A stretch of DNA of 64,000 nucleotides from Alphaproteobacteria bacterium. GTDB lineage: Bacteria; Pseudomonadota; Alphaproteobacteria; Oceanibaculales; Oceanibaculaceae. Positions 8,939 to 15,739 of the stretch are shown here, piece after piece. Location of the stretch: positions 310,001 through 374,000 of the forward strand of contig JAHJHR010000012.1 in the NCBI GenBank assembly GCA_018823745.1. The letters run 5' to 3'. A program made the position numbers and the translations under genes. The notes under the pieces were generated by a model, which saw only the letters and a program-made list of their open reading frames with translations, made no database searches and was not told the origin of the DNA. Position 1 is the stretch's first letter. Every line of letters begins with the position of its first letter.

Positions 8939-10141
8939 ATGCAACAGCAGAAATCCCGTACACTCCTTCGTTCGACAGCTCTCGCTCTCGGCCTGATTGC
9001 CGGTCTGGCCGGTGCCACGCAGGCGGCCGATACCATCCGCATCGGATCGCCGCTGGCGCTGACCGGCGCGCTGGCCTCCGAGGGCGCCAAGCAGAAGCTG
9101 GCCTATGACCTCTGGCTGAAGCGCATCAACGCCGCCGGCGGCATCCAGGTCGGTAACCGCAAGCTGCCGGTGGAGCTGATCACCTATGACTACCAGACCG
9201 ACGGCAAGCGCGCCGGCCAGCTGGCCGAGAAGCTGATCACCGATGACAAGGTGGATTTTCTGACCGCGCCCTTCGGCTCCGGCCATACCAAGATCACCGC
9301 CGCCGTGGCCGAGCGCTATGGCGTGCCCATCGTCGCCGTCGCCTCGTCTGAGCCGGTGCACGACCAGGGCTTCCGCTTCCTGTTCGGCACGCTCGCCCCG
9401 TCCAGCGGGCTGATCGACGGCATGCTGGACGTGTTCCGGAAGGCCAAGCCGGATGTGAAGAAGATCGCCATTCTGGGTCGCGACGACGTGTTCCCGAAGA
9501 TCATGGCCAGCCTGATGGCCAAGGGCGCGGAGAAGGCCGGCCTCAGCGTCGTCTATAACCAGCTCTACCCGGTCGGCACGATGGATCACGCCACCGCGAT
9601 CACCAGCATGAAGTCGGCAGCACCCGACTGGATCTACGTGACCGGCTATACCGCCGATCTGGTGCTGGTGGCCAAGCAGATGTCGGATCTGGGCCTGAAC
9701 GCCCCCATCGTGACCATGATCACCGGCCCGGCCTACAAGGAGTTCGTCGATACGCTGGGCCCTCTGGCCGAGAACATCACCAGCGCCTCCTGGTGGCATT
9801 ACTCCGCCGCCTATGAAGGCGACGACGTGTTCGGCACGACCAAGGCGTTCTATGACGAGGTGCTGGCCGCCTCGGGCCAGGAGCCGGATTATGTTCACGC
9901 CTCCTCCGCCGCCGCGCTGATCACCCTGCAGAAGGCCATCGAGAAGGCCGGCTCGCTGGACCGCGAAGCTGTCCGCAAGGCGCTGACCGAGCTGGACATC
10001 AAGACCTTCTACGGCCCGATCAAGTTCCGCGCCGATGGGCTGAACGACAATCGCGACCTGCCGATCATCCAGATCCAGGGCGGCAAGCCGGTGGTGCTGG
10101 CCCCGGCCGCCATCGCCTCGTCGACGATGAAGCTGAACTGA
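8939..10141 (+). CDS. HAAT-family ABC transporter substrate-binding protein (second copy)
   Basis: 400 residues, with a signal peptide ending TQA-A (about residue 26) and mature start DTIRIGSPLALTGALASEG. AGGGAAAGG lies about 10 nt upstream of the ATG; the frame from 8828 is open but has no comparable start. It is a clear paralogue of the protein at 4086, sharing most blocks in the same order, including [16 protein letters not shown] and TFYGPIKF. Separated from livHMGF by a terminator, it may have its own promoter and present a different ligand to the same permease. It is followed 18 bp later by the PhyH-family gene, probably in one transcript. Confidence 0.9.
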   Translation: MQQQKSRTLLRSTALALGLIAGLAGATQAADTIRIGSPLALTGALASEGAKQKLAYDLWLKRINAAGGIQVGNRKLPVELITYDYQTDGKRAGQLAEKLITDDKVDFLTAPFGSGHTKITAAVAERYGVPIVAVASSEPVHDQGFRFLFGTLAPSSGLIDGMLDVFRKAKPDVKKIAILGRDDVFPKIMASLMAKGAEKAGLSVVYNQLYPVGTMDHATAITSMKSAAPDWIYVTGYTADLVLVAKQMSDLGLNAPIVTMITGPAYKEFVDTLGPLAENITSASWWHYSAAYEGDDVFGTTKAFYDEVLAASGQEPDYVHASSAAALITLQKAIEKAGSLDREAVRKALTELDIKTFYGPIKFRADGLNDNRDLPIIQIQGGKPVVLAPAAIASSTMKLN

Positions 10142-10159
10142 CGCTGAAGGATATCGACC

Positions 10160-10987
10160 ATGACCGGCAGTCTGACCGCGGCGGAAGTCGAGCACTTCCA
10201 GTCGCAGGGGTACTTCGTGAAGAAGCGCGCCCTCTCCGCCGCCCATGCGGCGGAGCTCCGCGCCCGCATCGAGGCGTTCGAGGAGACGCTGGGCGAGGAA
10301 TGCAATGTCCGCATGAAGATCAAGGCGCATGTGGTGTCGCCCTGGATGACCGACCTTGCCCGGCATCCGGCGATCCTGGATGCAGTGGAATCGCTGCTCG
10401 GGCCGGACATCATGCTGTTCGGCTCCTCGATGTTCGCCAAATCGGCGCAGAGCAGCAAGTTTGTCTCCTGGCACCAGGATTCGGCCTATTACGGGCTGAC
10501 GCCGAATGATTCTGTGACGGTGTGGGTGGCCTTCACGCCCAGCAACAAGGCCAATGGCTGCCTGCGCGTGCTGCCCGGATCGCATCTCGGCCCGGAATAC
10601 GAGCATGACGAGACCTATGATCCGCAGAATCTGCTCGCACGCGGCCAGACCATCCACGGGCTGGACGACGACAAGGCAGCCTATCTGGAGCTGGAGCCGG
10701 GCGAGTTCTCCATGCACCATGTCCGCACCGCGCATGGGAGCCTGGGCAATTTCACCGATGACCGGCGCATCGGCCTGGCCTTCTTCTATATCGGTGCGCA
10801 TGTCGCCTCGACCCTGGGCCGGCGCACCGCGCTGCTGATGCGCGGCGAGGACAGGCACGGCCATTGGGATGCCGACCCGGTGCCGCGCATCGATCTGGAC
10901 CCCAAGACCCTGCAATTCCTGACCGATATGTGGGGCCGCTACCAGAGCAAGGAAATCCAGCAGGCCGCCAAGGCCGGCCGGGTCTAG
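10160..10987 (+). CDS. Phytanoyl-CoA dioxygenase (PhyH) family Fe(II)/2-oxoglutarate oxygenase
   Basis: 275 residues. The facial triad is visible as H105-x-D107 in SWHQDSAYYG and H192 in TAHGSLGN, with R203 well placed to bind 2-oxoglutarate. Related bacterial enzymes hydroxylate small molecules, but substrate cannot be inferred from the family. The gene follows a binding-protein gene by 18 bp, which hints that the imported compound or a breakdown product is the substrate. It ends in a CTAG where its stop and the stop of the convergent phosphoribosyltransferase gene overlap. Confidence 0.88.
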   Translation: MTGSLTAAEVEHFQSQGYFVKKRALSAAHAAELRARIEAFEETLGEECNVRMKIKAHVVSPWMTDLARHPAILDAVESLLGPDIMLFGSSMFAKSAQSSKFVSWHQDSAYYGLTPNDSVTVWVAFTPSNKANGCLRVLPGSHLGPEYEHDETYDPQNLLARGQTIHGLDDDKAAYLELEPGEFSMHHVRTAHGSLGNFTDDRRIGLAFFYIGAHVASTLGRRTALLMRGEDRHGHWDADPVPRIDLDPKTLQFLTDMWGRYQSKEIQQAAKAGRV

Positions 10988-11727
10988 GCCCCCGTGTCGG
11001 CCATCGTGCCGGCAATCGGTGCCCAGCCGCCCTCGACCCTCTCGAAGATCGGGGCGGCGAAGGCGCCGCGCACCAGCGGGGCCAATGCTGGATCGCGCTC
11101 GTTCAGCCGGGCGCGCCAGGCCACACCCTGGCGCATCGCGACGATGACGGCAGCAACCTCGCATTCCAGGCGGTCGAGCAGGTTCAGCACCGACAGCAGC
11201 GTCGTGCCGCTGGACACCGCATCATCGACCAGCGCGATGCGCCGGCCGCGCAGGCGCGGCAGCATATTGGGATCGATGAAAACCGATTTGGCGCGGTCCG
11301 GGCTGGTGATCGACTGCACCGGCTCCGATAGCTCGTCGCGGTACCAGAATTTCCGCGAATAGCCGAGCGGCAGATAATTCTCATGCCCCATCAGCCGGGC
11401 GACCAGCGGCGCGAAGACCAGCCCCAGCGTCGGCACGCCGACGACAAGCTCGGCCCCGGCGTCGCGCGCCTGCTGCGCCATGAAGCCAGCCAGCACGTCG
11501 GTCACCGCGAAACTGGCCTGATTGGCGATCAGCGAGGCAACCGCCCGGCTGCCATCCGGCAGGCGGCGCAACGGCAATACGAGAAAGCGCCCATCCGGCA
11601 GACGCGCGGGATAGCCGTAGCGAAAGGGCGGCGTCGCCTGCCCCGCCGGATGATCAGCCGGCAGAATTTCCTGCCAGAAGCCGGTGGTCGGCTTGACGAA
11701 ATCGTCCTGCTCGGGCGGGATGGCCAT
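10984..11727 (-). CDS. Type I phosphoribosyltransferase-family protein
   Basis: 247 residues from the ATG at 11727 (AGG 10-12 nt upstream; the frame extends to 11871 but only through the divergent Rieske gene). The PRPP-binding loop reads IALVDDAVSSGTT, with the two acidic residues and the SGTT turn of PRTases; an upstream AELVVGVPTLGLVFAP segment matches the fold's second strand-loop. It is longer than adenine or orotate PRTases and I do not recognise a subfamily. Its position beside oxidative and hydrolytic genes suggests nucleobase or N-heterocycle salvage or a regulatory role, but that is inference. Confidence 0.8.
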   Translation of the reverse strand: MAIPPEQDDFVKPTTGFWQEILPADHPAGQATPPFRYGYPARLPDGRFLVLPLRRLPDGSRAVASLIANQASFAVTDVLAGFMAQQARDAGAELVVGVPTLGLVFAPLVARLMGHENYLPLGYSRKFWYRDELSEPVQSITSPDRAKSVFIDPNMLPRLRGRRIALVDDAVSSGTTLLSVLNLLDRLECEVAAVIVAMRQGVAWRARLNERDPALAPLVRGAFAAPIFERVEGGWAPIAGTMADTGA

Positions 11728-11755
11728 GGATTTACCTGTGCGCGATGAGGATGGA

Positions 11756-12085
11756 ATGATCGAAAGCTGGCAGGCGGTAGCCCGGCTGGAGGCGCTGGTG
11801 CCGGACAAGCCGCAGGAGGCGGTGGTCGGCAACCGGCTGGTCCTGCTGCTGCGCCAGGGCGACGACGTCATGGCCTATCAGGGCCTGTGCCCGCATCAGG
11901 CGGCACGGCTGGCCTTCGGCCGGATCGCCGATGGCTGGCTGCACTGCCCGCATCACCAGGCCCGCTTCAATCTGACCGATGGCGCCTGCGGTCCCGGCTG
12001 GCGGCTGCCGTCGCTGAAGCGCTTCGCCACCCGCATCGAGGAGGGTGTCATCCTGCTGCCCGATCCGCTGACGCCGCTGGACTAG
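11756..12085 (+). CDS. Rieske [2Fe-2S] ferredoxin-like protein
   Basis: 109 residues. Cluster ligands are C45-P-H47 and C64-P-H-H67, matching CxH...CxxH. It resembles stand-alone Rieske ferredoxins that deliver electrons to oxygenases, or small NirD-like subunits; no oxygenase alpha subunit is adjacent. The ATG at 11756 has GAGG 8 nt upstream. An in-frame ATG at 11726 would overlap the start codon of the divergent phosphoribosyltransferase inside a CCATGG, which is possible but has a weaker ribosome site. It ends 3 bp from the stop of the convergent DUF1116 gene. Confidence 0.85.
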   Translation: MIESWQAVARLEALVPDKPQEAVVGNRLVLLLRQGDDVMAYQGLCPHQAARLAFGRIADGWLHCPHHQARFNLTDGACGPGWRLPSLKRFATRIEEGVILLPDPLTPLD

Positions 12086-12088
12086 CCC

Positions 12089-13213
12089 CTATTGCGGCCA
12101 TGGTGCGACGCCCCGGCCGATCAGCCCCTCGGTGCCTTTCTCTCCGACCATACCGAGCATCACGCCGAGGCAGGCACGCGGGCGCGTCAGATCGAGACCG
12201 ACCTTCACCCCCGGCAAGGCCGGATGTGGACCGATAAAGGCGTCATGCGCCGCTTCCGTAAAATAGGCCGCATCGACATGCTGACTCAGCGCCGCCAGAT
12301 CGGGCGCGAAGCGCAGGCAGGCCGCACCGAAACCGGCGGCATCGATCACAGCACTATCGCCGATGGCCGGCAGCGGCTGCGATTTCTCATGCCCCGGCAT
12401 GCGGCCGCCGATGGGCCGACTCGCCGGCCGGACGATCCAGCGATCCGGGTCACCGGCCAGCTTGTAGCCATGATCGACGCCATTGCCGCCGCTGGCGACC
12501 ACCATTTCGCTGCCTGGCACGCCCGCCCCCGCGCCGATCATCAGCGCGGCCGCCGCCATGATCACATTCAGCACGAACTGATTGGCCTGGGTGAGATAGG
12601 CCTCGCTCTCGGGCTTCAGGCCGGCGCTGAAGAAGCCGCGCACTGCGCCCTGGGCGGCCATCACGCGGCCATGCAGATCGTCGCCGCCGGCCAGCCCCGT
12701 GGCCAGCACCGGCAGTAGCGGCGTGGACTTCAGATTGGCGGCCAGATCCGCGCCGATACCGTCGGTCAGGCTGCGCAGCAGCGCCAGCCCCGCCGGCCTT
12801 CCGGTGCCGAGACGCAGGCAATCCGGGAGCGGGCCGTCATTCAGCGGCGAATATTTCACCGCCCCCGTCTTTGCGTCACTCACCGCCAGGCAATAGACGC
12901 TGGGGCCGAGGATGAAGGCCAGCGGCGTGACCACGCCGATATCCTGCGCCGGCGACAGAATCACCGCGCCGGAGGACAAGGCCTTGGCAGCGTCTTCCGC
13001 CGTATCGGCCCAGCCTTCATGCAGGATCGCCGCGACGGCGCTGTTGTGCATCGGCGCGGGAAGCGGGCCGGTAAAGGGCGGGCCGGCATGGAACAGTGTC
13101 TTTTCTGGCAGGCCCGGCACCAGCGCGCCCAGCGGCGCAATGCGGCTGAGAACGGGATCGACGGCCAGCAGCCGTTCGTAGGATTTCAGCGTGGCGGGCG
13201 ACGATCCGGTCAC
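12089..13213 (-). CDS. DUF1116 family protein (AllG/YlbE-like)
   Basis: 374 residues. Recognisable DUF1116 blocks include KTLFHAGPPF, HEGWADTAEDAAKALSSG, NQFVLNVIMAAAALMIG, GSEMVVASGGNGVDHGYKL and IGDSAVIDAAGFGAA. In E. coli a member of this family (YlbE/AllG) is part of the oxamate carbamoyltransferase of allantoin breakdown, working with FdrA/AllF and AllH; no FdrA-like gene is visible here and the protein is somewhat shorter than E. coli YlbE. Start is GTG at 13213 with AAGGGAGAA about 10 nt upstream. It is the last gene of the coxL-coxM-coxSG-marR run, 28 bp after marR. A carbamoyl-transfer role in this pathway is inference. Confidence 0.75.
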   Translation of the reverse strand: MTGSSPATLKSYERLLAVDPVLSRIAPLGALVPGLPEKTLFHAGPPFTGPLPAPMHNSAVAAILHEGWADTAEDAAKALSSGAVILSPAQDIGVVTPLAFILGPSVYCLAVSDAKTGAVKYSPLNDGPLPDCLRLGTGRPAGLALLRSLTDGIGADLAANLKSTPLLPVLATGLAGGDDLHGRVMAAQGAVRGFFSAGLKPESEAYLTQANQFVLNVIMAAAALMIGAGAGVPGSEMVVASGGNGVDHGYKLAGDPDRWIVRPASRPIGGRMPGHEKSQPLPAIGDSAVIDAAGFGAACLRFAPDLAALSQHVDAAYFTEAAHDAFIGPHPALPGVKVGLDLTRPRACLGVMLGMVGEKGTEGLIGRGVAPWPQ

Positions 13214-13241
13214 GGGGCGGTTCTCCCTTCGGGGTCTGGCA

Positions 13242-13751
13242 TCAATCGACGGAATCCGGGTCGGGGGCGACGGCGTCCTTGGCCTCGATGACCCGCATCA
13301 TCAGCGCGACAAGCTGCGCCTGCTCGGCCGGCGGCAGATCCTCCACCGTGCGTGCATGCGCCCGCTCCGCACGGTCGTCGATGCGGTCGAGCAAAGCGCG
13401 GCCCTCCTCGGTCAGCACGGTCAGACGCACCCGACGATCCTTCGGTGCGACCCGGCGGCGGATCAGCCCGCGCTTGCGCAGGCGTTCGAGAATATCGGCC
13501 ATGTTGGTCTTGTCGATGGCGACCGCCCGGGCCAGCGTCGTCTGATCGACCGGCCCGACCTGCGACAGCGCGGAGAGCACGGAATACATGATCGGCGTGA
13601 TTTTCTCCTCGCCGCATTCCTCGGTAAACAGGGCGGTGTGGATCTGGTGCAGGCGGCGGATCAGGAAACCCGGGCGGCCCTGCAGCGGGCCACCGCGCCA
13701 GTTCTGCTCCGGGTCGATTTTGATCGCTTCTCCCGCCTTGGCGACAGACAT
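13242..13751 (-). CDS. MarR-family transcriptional regulator
   Basis: 169 residues from the ATG at 13751 (AGGA about 9 nt upstream). A winged helix-turn-helix spans roughly residues 45-120: TPIMYSVLSALSQVG, DQTTLARAVAIDKTNMADILERL (recognition helix) and the wing RRRVAPKDRRVRLTVLTEEG. MarR proteins are usually ligand-released repressors. Being cotranscribed between the molybdenum-hydroxylase genes and the DUF1116 gene, it probably autoregulates this operon, with an aromatic or heterocyclic compound as inducer; the ligand is unknown. Confidence 0.9.
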   Translation of the reverse strand: MSVAKAGEAIKIDPEQNWRGGPLQGRPGFLIRRLHQIHTALFTEECGEEKITPIMYSVLSALSQVGPVDQTTLARAVAIDKTNMADILERLRKRGLIRRRVAPKDRRVRLTVLTEEGRALLDRIDDRAERAHARTVEDLPPAEQAQLVALMMRVIEAKDAVAPDPDSVD

Positions 13752-13800
13752 GATGTGTCCTGTTCTTGTCGGTTTTGGATGGCACAACATCAGCCGGACT

Positions 13801-14937
13801 TCACCCCAATCGCAAGAAACGTTTCAGCATCGCCTTCAGCGACGTGCCCAGCAGCGCCAGCCCGTCGAGCGGCTTTGCCGGTGCCGGCGGCGCAGCACCG
13901 ACCGCCCGCGCGGCCAGGGCAGCAGCGGCATCGGCCAGGATGCGATCCGCAATCTCCGCCACCAGCGCCGGCCGGCCGAACTGCGCCAGCGGCCCTTTCA
14001 GCGTATAGAGCATGGTCAGATCGAGCCGCGAGCGGCCATCGGGCAGCGCCTCCAGCGCGAAATCCAGCGCGCCATCGAGGCTGGAGCGGCTGAGCCCGTC
14101 GCGGCCGCTGCCGACCACCCGGCCCTGCTGCGTGGACTCGTCCAGCGTCACCTGCGCCGTGCCCCGGAAAGTCGCGCGCATCGGACCGATGGCAATGGTG
14201 CACACGCCTTGCGCCCGGCCATTCTCCACCGGCCCGTCCAGGCTGGCGCCGGGGATGCAGGAGACGACTGTGGGAATATCGCGCAGAACCGGCCAGACTT
14301 GGTCCGCCGGTGCCTCCAGCACCAGGCTGCGCGACAGGCTGATGCCATCCTTTATTTCCACCACCACCTCGGTCGCCCGGACTGACGCAGACGGCGCCGC
14401 CGCCTCGGTTGCCACAGCGGAGACCGCTGCGCGCTGGCGGCGCGGCAGGGGCATGAGACGCGCCGCCGGCGGATCACTCGCCAGCACGTCCTGGATCGCC
14501 GCGACGATGCCGGCATAGCCGGTGCAACGGCAGATATTGCCCGACAGCTCACGCCGGATGCGCGCCTCGTCGGCATCCGGTAGGCGGCGCACGATGTCAT
14601 AGCCGGTGGCCAGCATGCCCGGCGTGCAATAGCCGCATTGCAGCCCGTGATGCCGGCTGAAGGCGGCGCGCAGCCGTGCCATAAGCGGGTCATCCTCAAA
14701 CCCCTCCACGGTCTGCACGGATGCACCGTCGCAGGCCACGGCGAAGGTGATGCAGGACCGCACCGGGCGACCGTCAACATAGAGCGTGCAGGCCCCGCAG
14801 ACGCCCTGCTCGCAGCCCAGATGGGTGCCGGTCAGCAGATGATCCTCGCGCAGGAAATCGGCCAGATGGGTGCGCGGCTCGGCCGGCTTGGTGACCGGTG
14901 CGCCATTCAGCGTCAGGGTGACTTCGTGCTGGCTCAT
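13801..14937 (-). CDS. Fused [2Fe-2S] small subunit and CoxG/SRPBCC domain of a molybdenum hydroxylase
   Basis: 378 residues from the ATG at 14937 (GGAGA upstream; 1 bp after the coxM-like stop). Residues 1-155 are a xanthine dehydrogenase/CO dehydrogenase small subunit: plant-type cluster C42, C47, C50, C62 and the all-helical cluster C101, C104, C136, C138. After a proline/alanine linker, residues about 190-340 form an SRPBCC/CoxG-like domain (SRSLVLEAPADQVWPVLRDIP, CIPGASLDG, VTLDESTQQGRVVGSG). CoxG is normally a separate membrane-anchoring protein; the C-terminal stretch KAMLKRFLRLG is basic and may serve that role. The fusion should tether the enzyme or couple assembly to the subunit itself. 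Confidence 0.87.
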   Translation of the reverse strand: MSQHEVTLTLNGAPVTKPAEPRTHLADFLREDHLLTGTHLGCEQGVCGACTLYVDGRPVRSCITFAVACDGASVQTVEGFEDDPLMARLRAAFSRHHGLQCGYCTPGMLATGYDIVRRLPDADEARIRRELSGNICRCTGYAGIVAAIQDVLASDPPAARLMPLPRRQRAAVSAVATEAAAPSASVRATEVVVEIKDGISLSRSLVLEAPADQVWPVLRDIPTVVSCIPGASLDGPVENGRAQGVCTIAIGPMRATFRGTAQVTLDESTQQGRVVGSGRDGLSRSSLDGALDFALEALPDGRSRLDLTMLYTLKGPLAQFGRPALVAEIADRILADAAAALAARAVGAAPPAPAKPLDGLALLGTSLKAMLKRFLRLG

Positions 14938-14938
14938 C

Positions 14939-15739
14939 TTATTCTCCGTTCGCCTGGGCCAGCGCCCGTTCCAGGGCCGTCGCATGCAGGGCAAGTGCTT
15001 CCGGTGAGCGGCCAGGCAGGGCCTGTGTCACCGCATCGCGCGGGCTCAGCCGCCCCTCGATCACCGCCTGCGACTCTTCCAGCACCAGCGGCTGACGACC
15101 GAGTGCGCCAAGGACGCAGCGATTGACGTTCTTCGCGGGATCGACCAGAACCGTGGCGCTGGCCTTGGCGAATTCGCCGATTTGCCGGCAGAATTTCCAG
15201 TAGCCCCAGCGGGCATCCACCCCCGGCTTCGGCACCTCGATGGCGACCAGAAGATCGCCATCGCCCAGCACCGTGGCGAAGGGGCCGGTGATGAAATCCG
15301 CCATGGCGACCTCGCGTCGGCCGGACGGCCCGTCAATGATCGCCATCGCCTCCAGACCGGTCATGACGATCACCCAGTCGGCGGCAGGGTCGGCATGCGC
15401 CAGGCTGCCGCCCAGCGTGCCGCGATTGCGCACCGCGCGGTAGGCGATACCCGCCGCCGCTTCCCGCAGCCAGCCGCCGGTCGGGTCCGGCACCTCGCCA
15501 TCCTCGATCTCGGCATGGGTGATCGCCGCGCCCAGTCGCAGGCCGGTCGCGGTTTCGGTGACCGCGCGAAGCTCCGGCAGCATGGCGATATCGACCAGCC
15601 GGCCGGGCCGCGCCAGGCGCAGATTCAGCATCGGCCCCAGCGACTGATTGCCGGCCATCGGCTTGGCACCGGCGGCCAGTGCCGATTTGGCGTCCGCCAG
15701 CGCAGCGCCGGCCAGATAATCGAAAGCGGCGGGCTTCAT
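14939..15739 (-). CDS. FAD-binding medium subunit of molybdenum hydroxylase (CoxM type)
   Basis: 266 residues, close to the usual 280-290 of CoxM. The two FAD pyrophosphate-binding motifs are visible as AGNQSLGPMLNLRLARP (residues about 29-45) and TLGGSLAHADPAAD (about 107-120). It carries electrons from the Fe-S clusters to an acceptor. The ATG overlaps the large-subunit stop (ATGA), and the stop lies 1 bp before the fused small-subunit gene, so all three subunits are coupled in L-M-S order. Confidence 0.92.
   Translation of the reverse strand: MKPAAFDYLAGAALADAKSALAAGAKPMAGNQSLGPMLNLRLARPGRLVDIAMLPELRAVTETATGLRLGAAITHAEIEDGEVPDPTGGWLREAAAGIAYRAVRNRGTLGGSLAHADPAADWVIVMTGLEAMAIIDGPSGRREVAMADFITGPFATVLGDGDLLVAIEVPKPGVDARWGYWKFCRQIGEFAKASATVLVDPAKNVNRCVLGALGRQPLVLEESQAVIEGRLSPRDAVTQALPGRSPEALALHATALERALAQANGE

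Noticed and set aside
4086..10141. Assigning leucine/isoleucine/valine as substrate of the importer
   Set aside because: The HAAT family also includes urea, amide, aromatic-acid and other carriers; the binding-protein sequences alone do not identify the ligand.
8876..11164. 762-codon minus-strand open frame
   Set aside because: It is antisense to the second binding protein and PhyH genes; its translation is rich in H, R, G, D and Q with no recognisable domain, as expected for a high-GC shadow frame.
11684..11755. Rieske start at 11726 overlapping the phosphoribosyltransferase start in CCATGG
   Set aside because: The ATG at 11756 has a better-placed GAGG ribosome site and the protein length suits stand-alone Rieske ferredoxins; the earlier start cannot be excluded.
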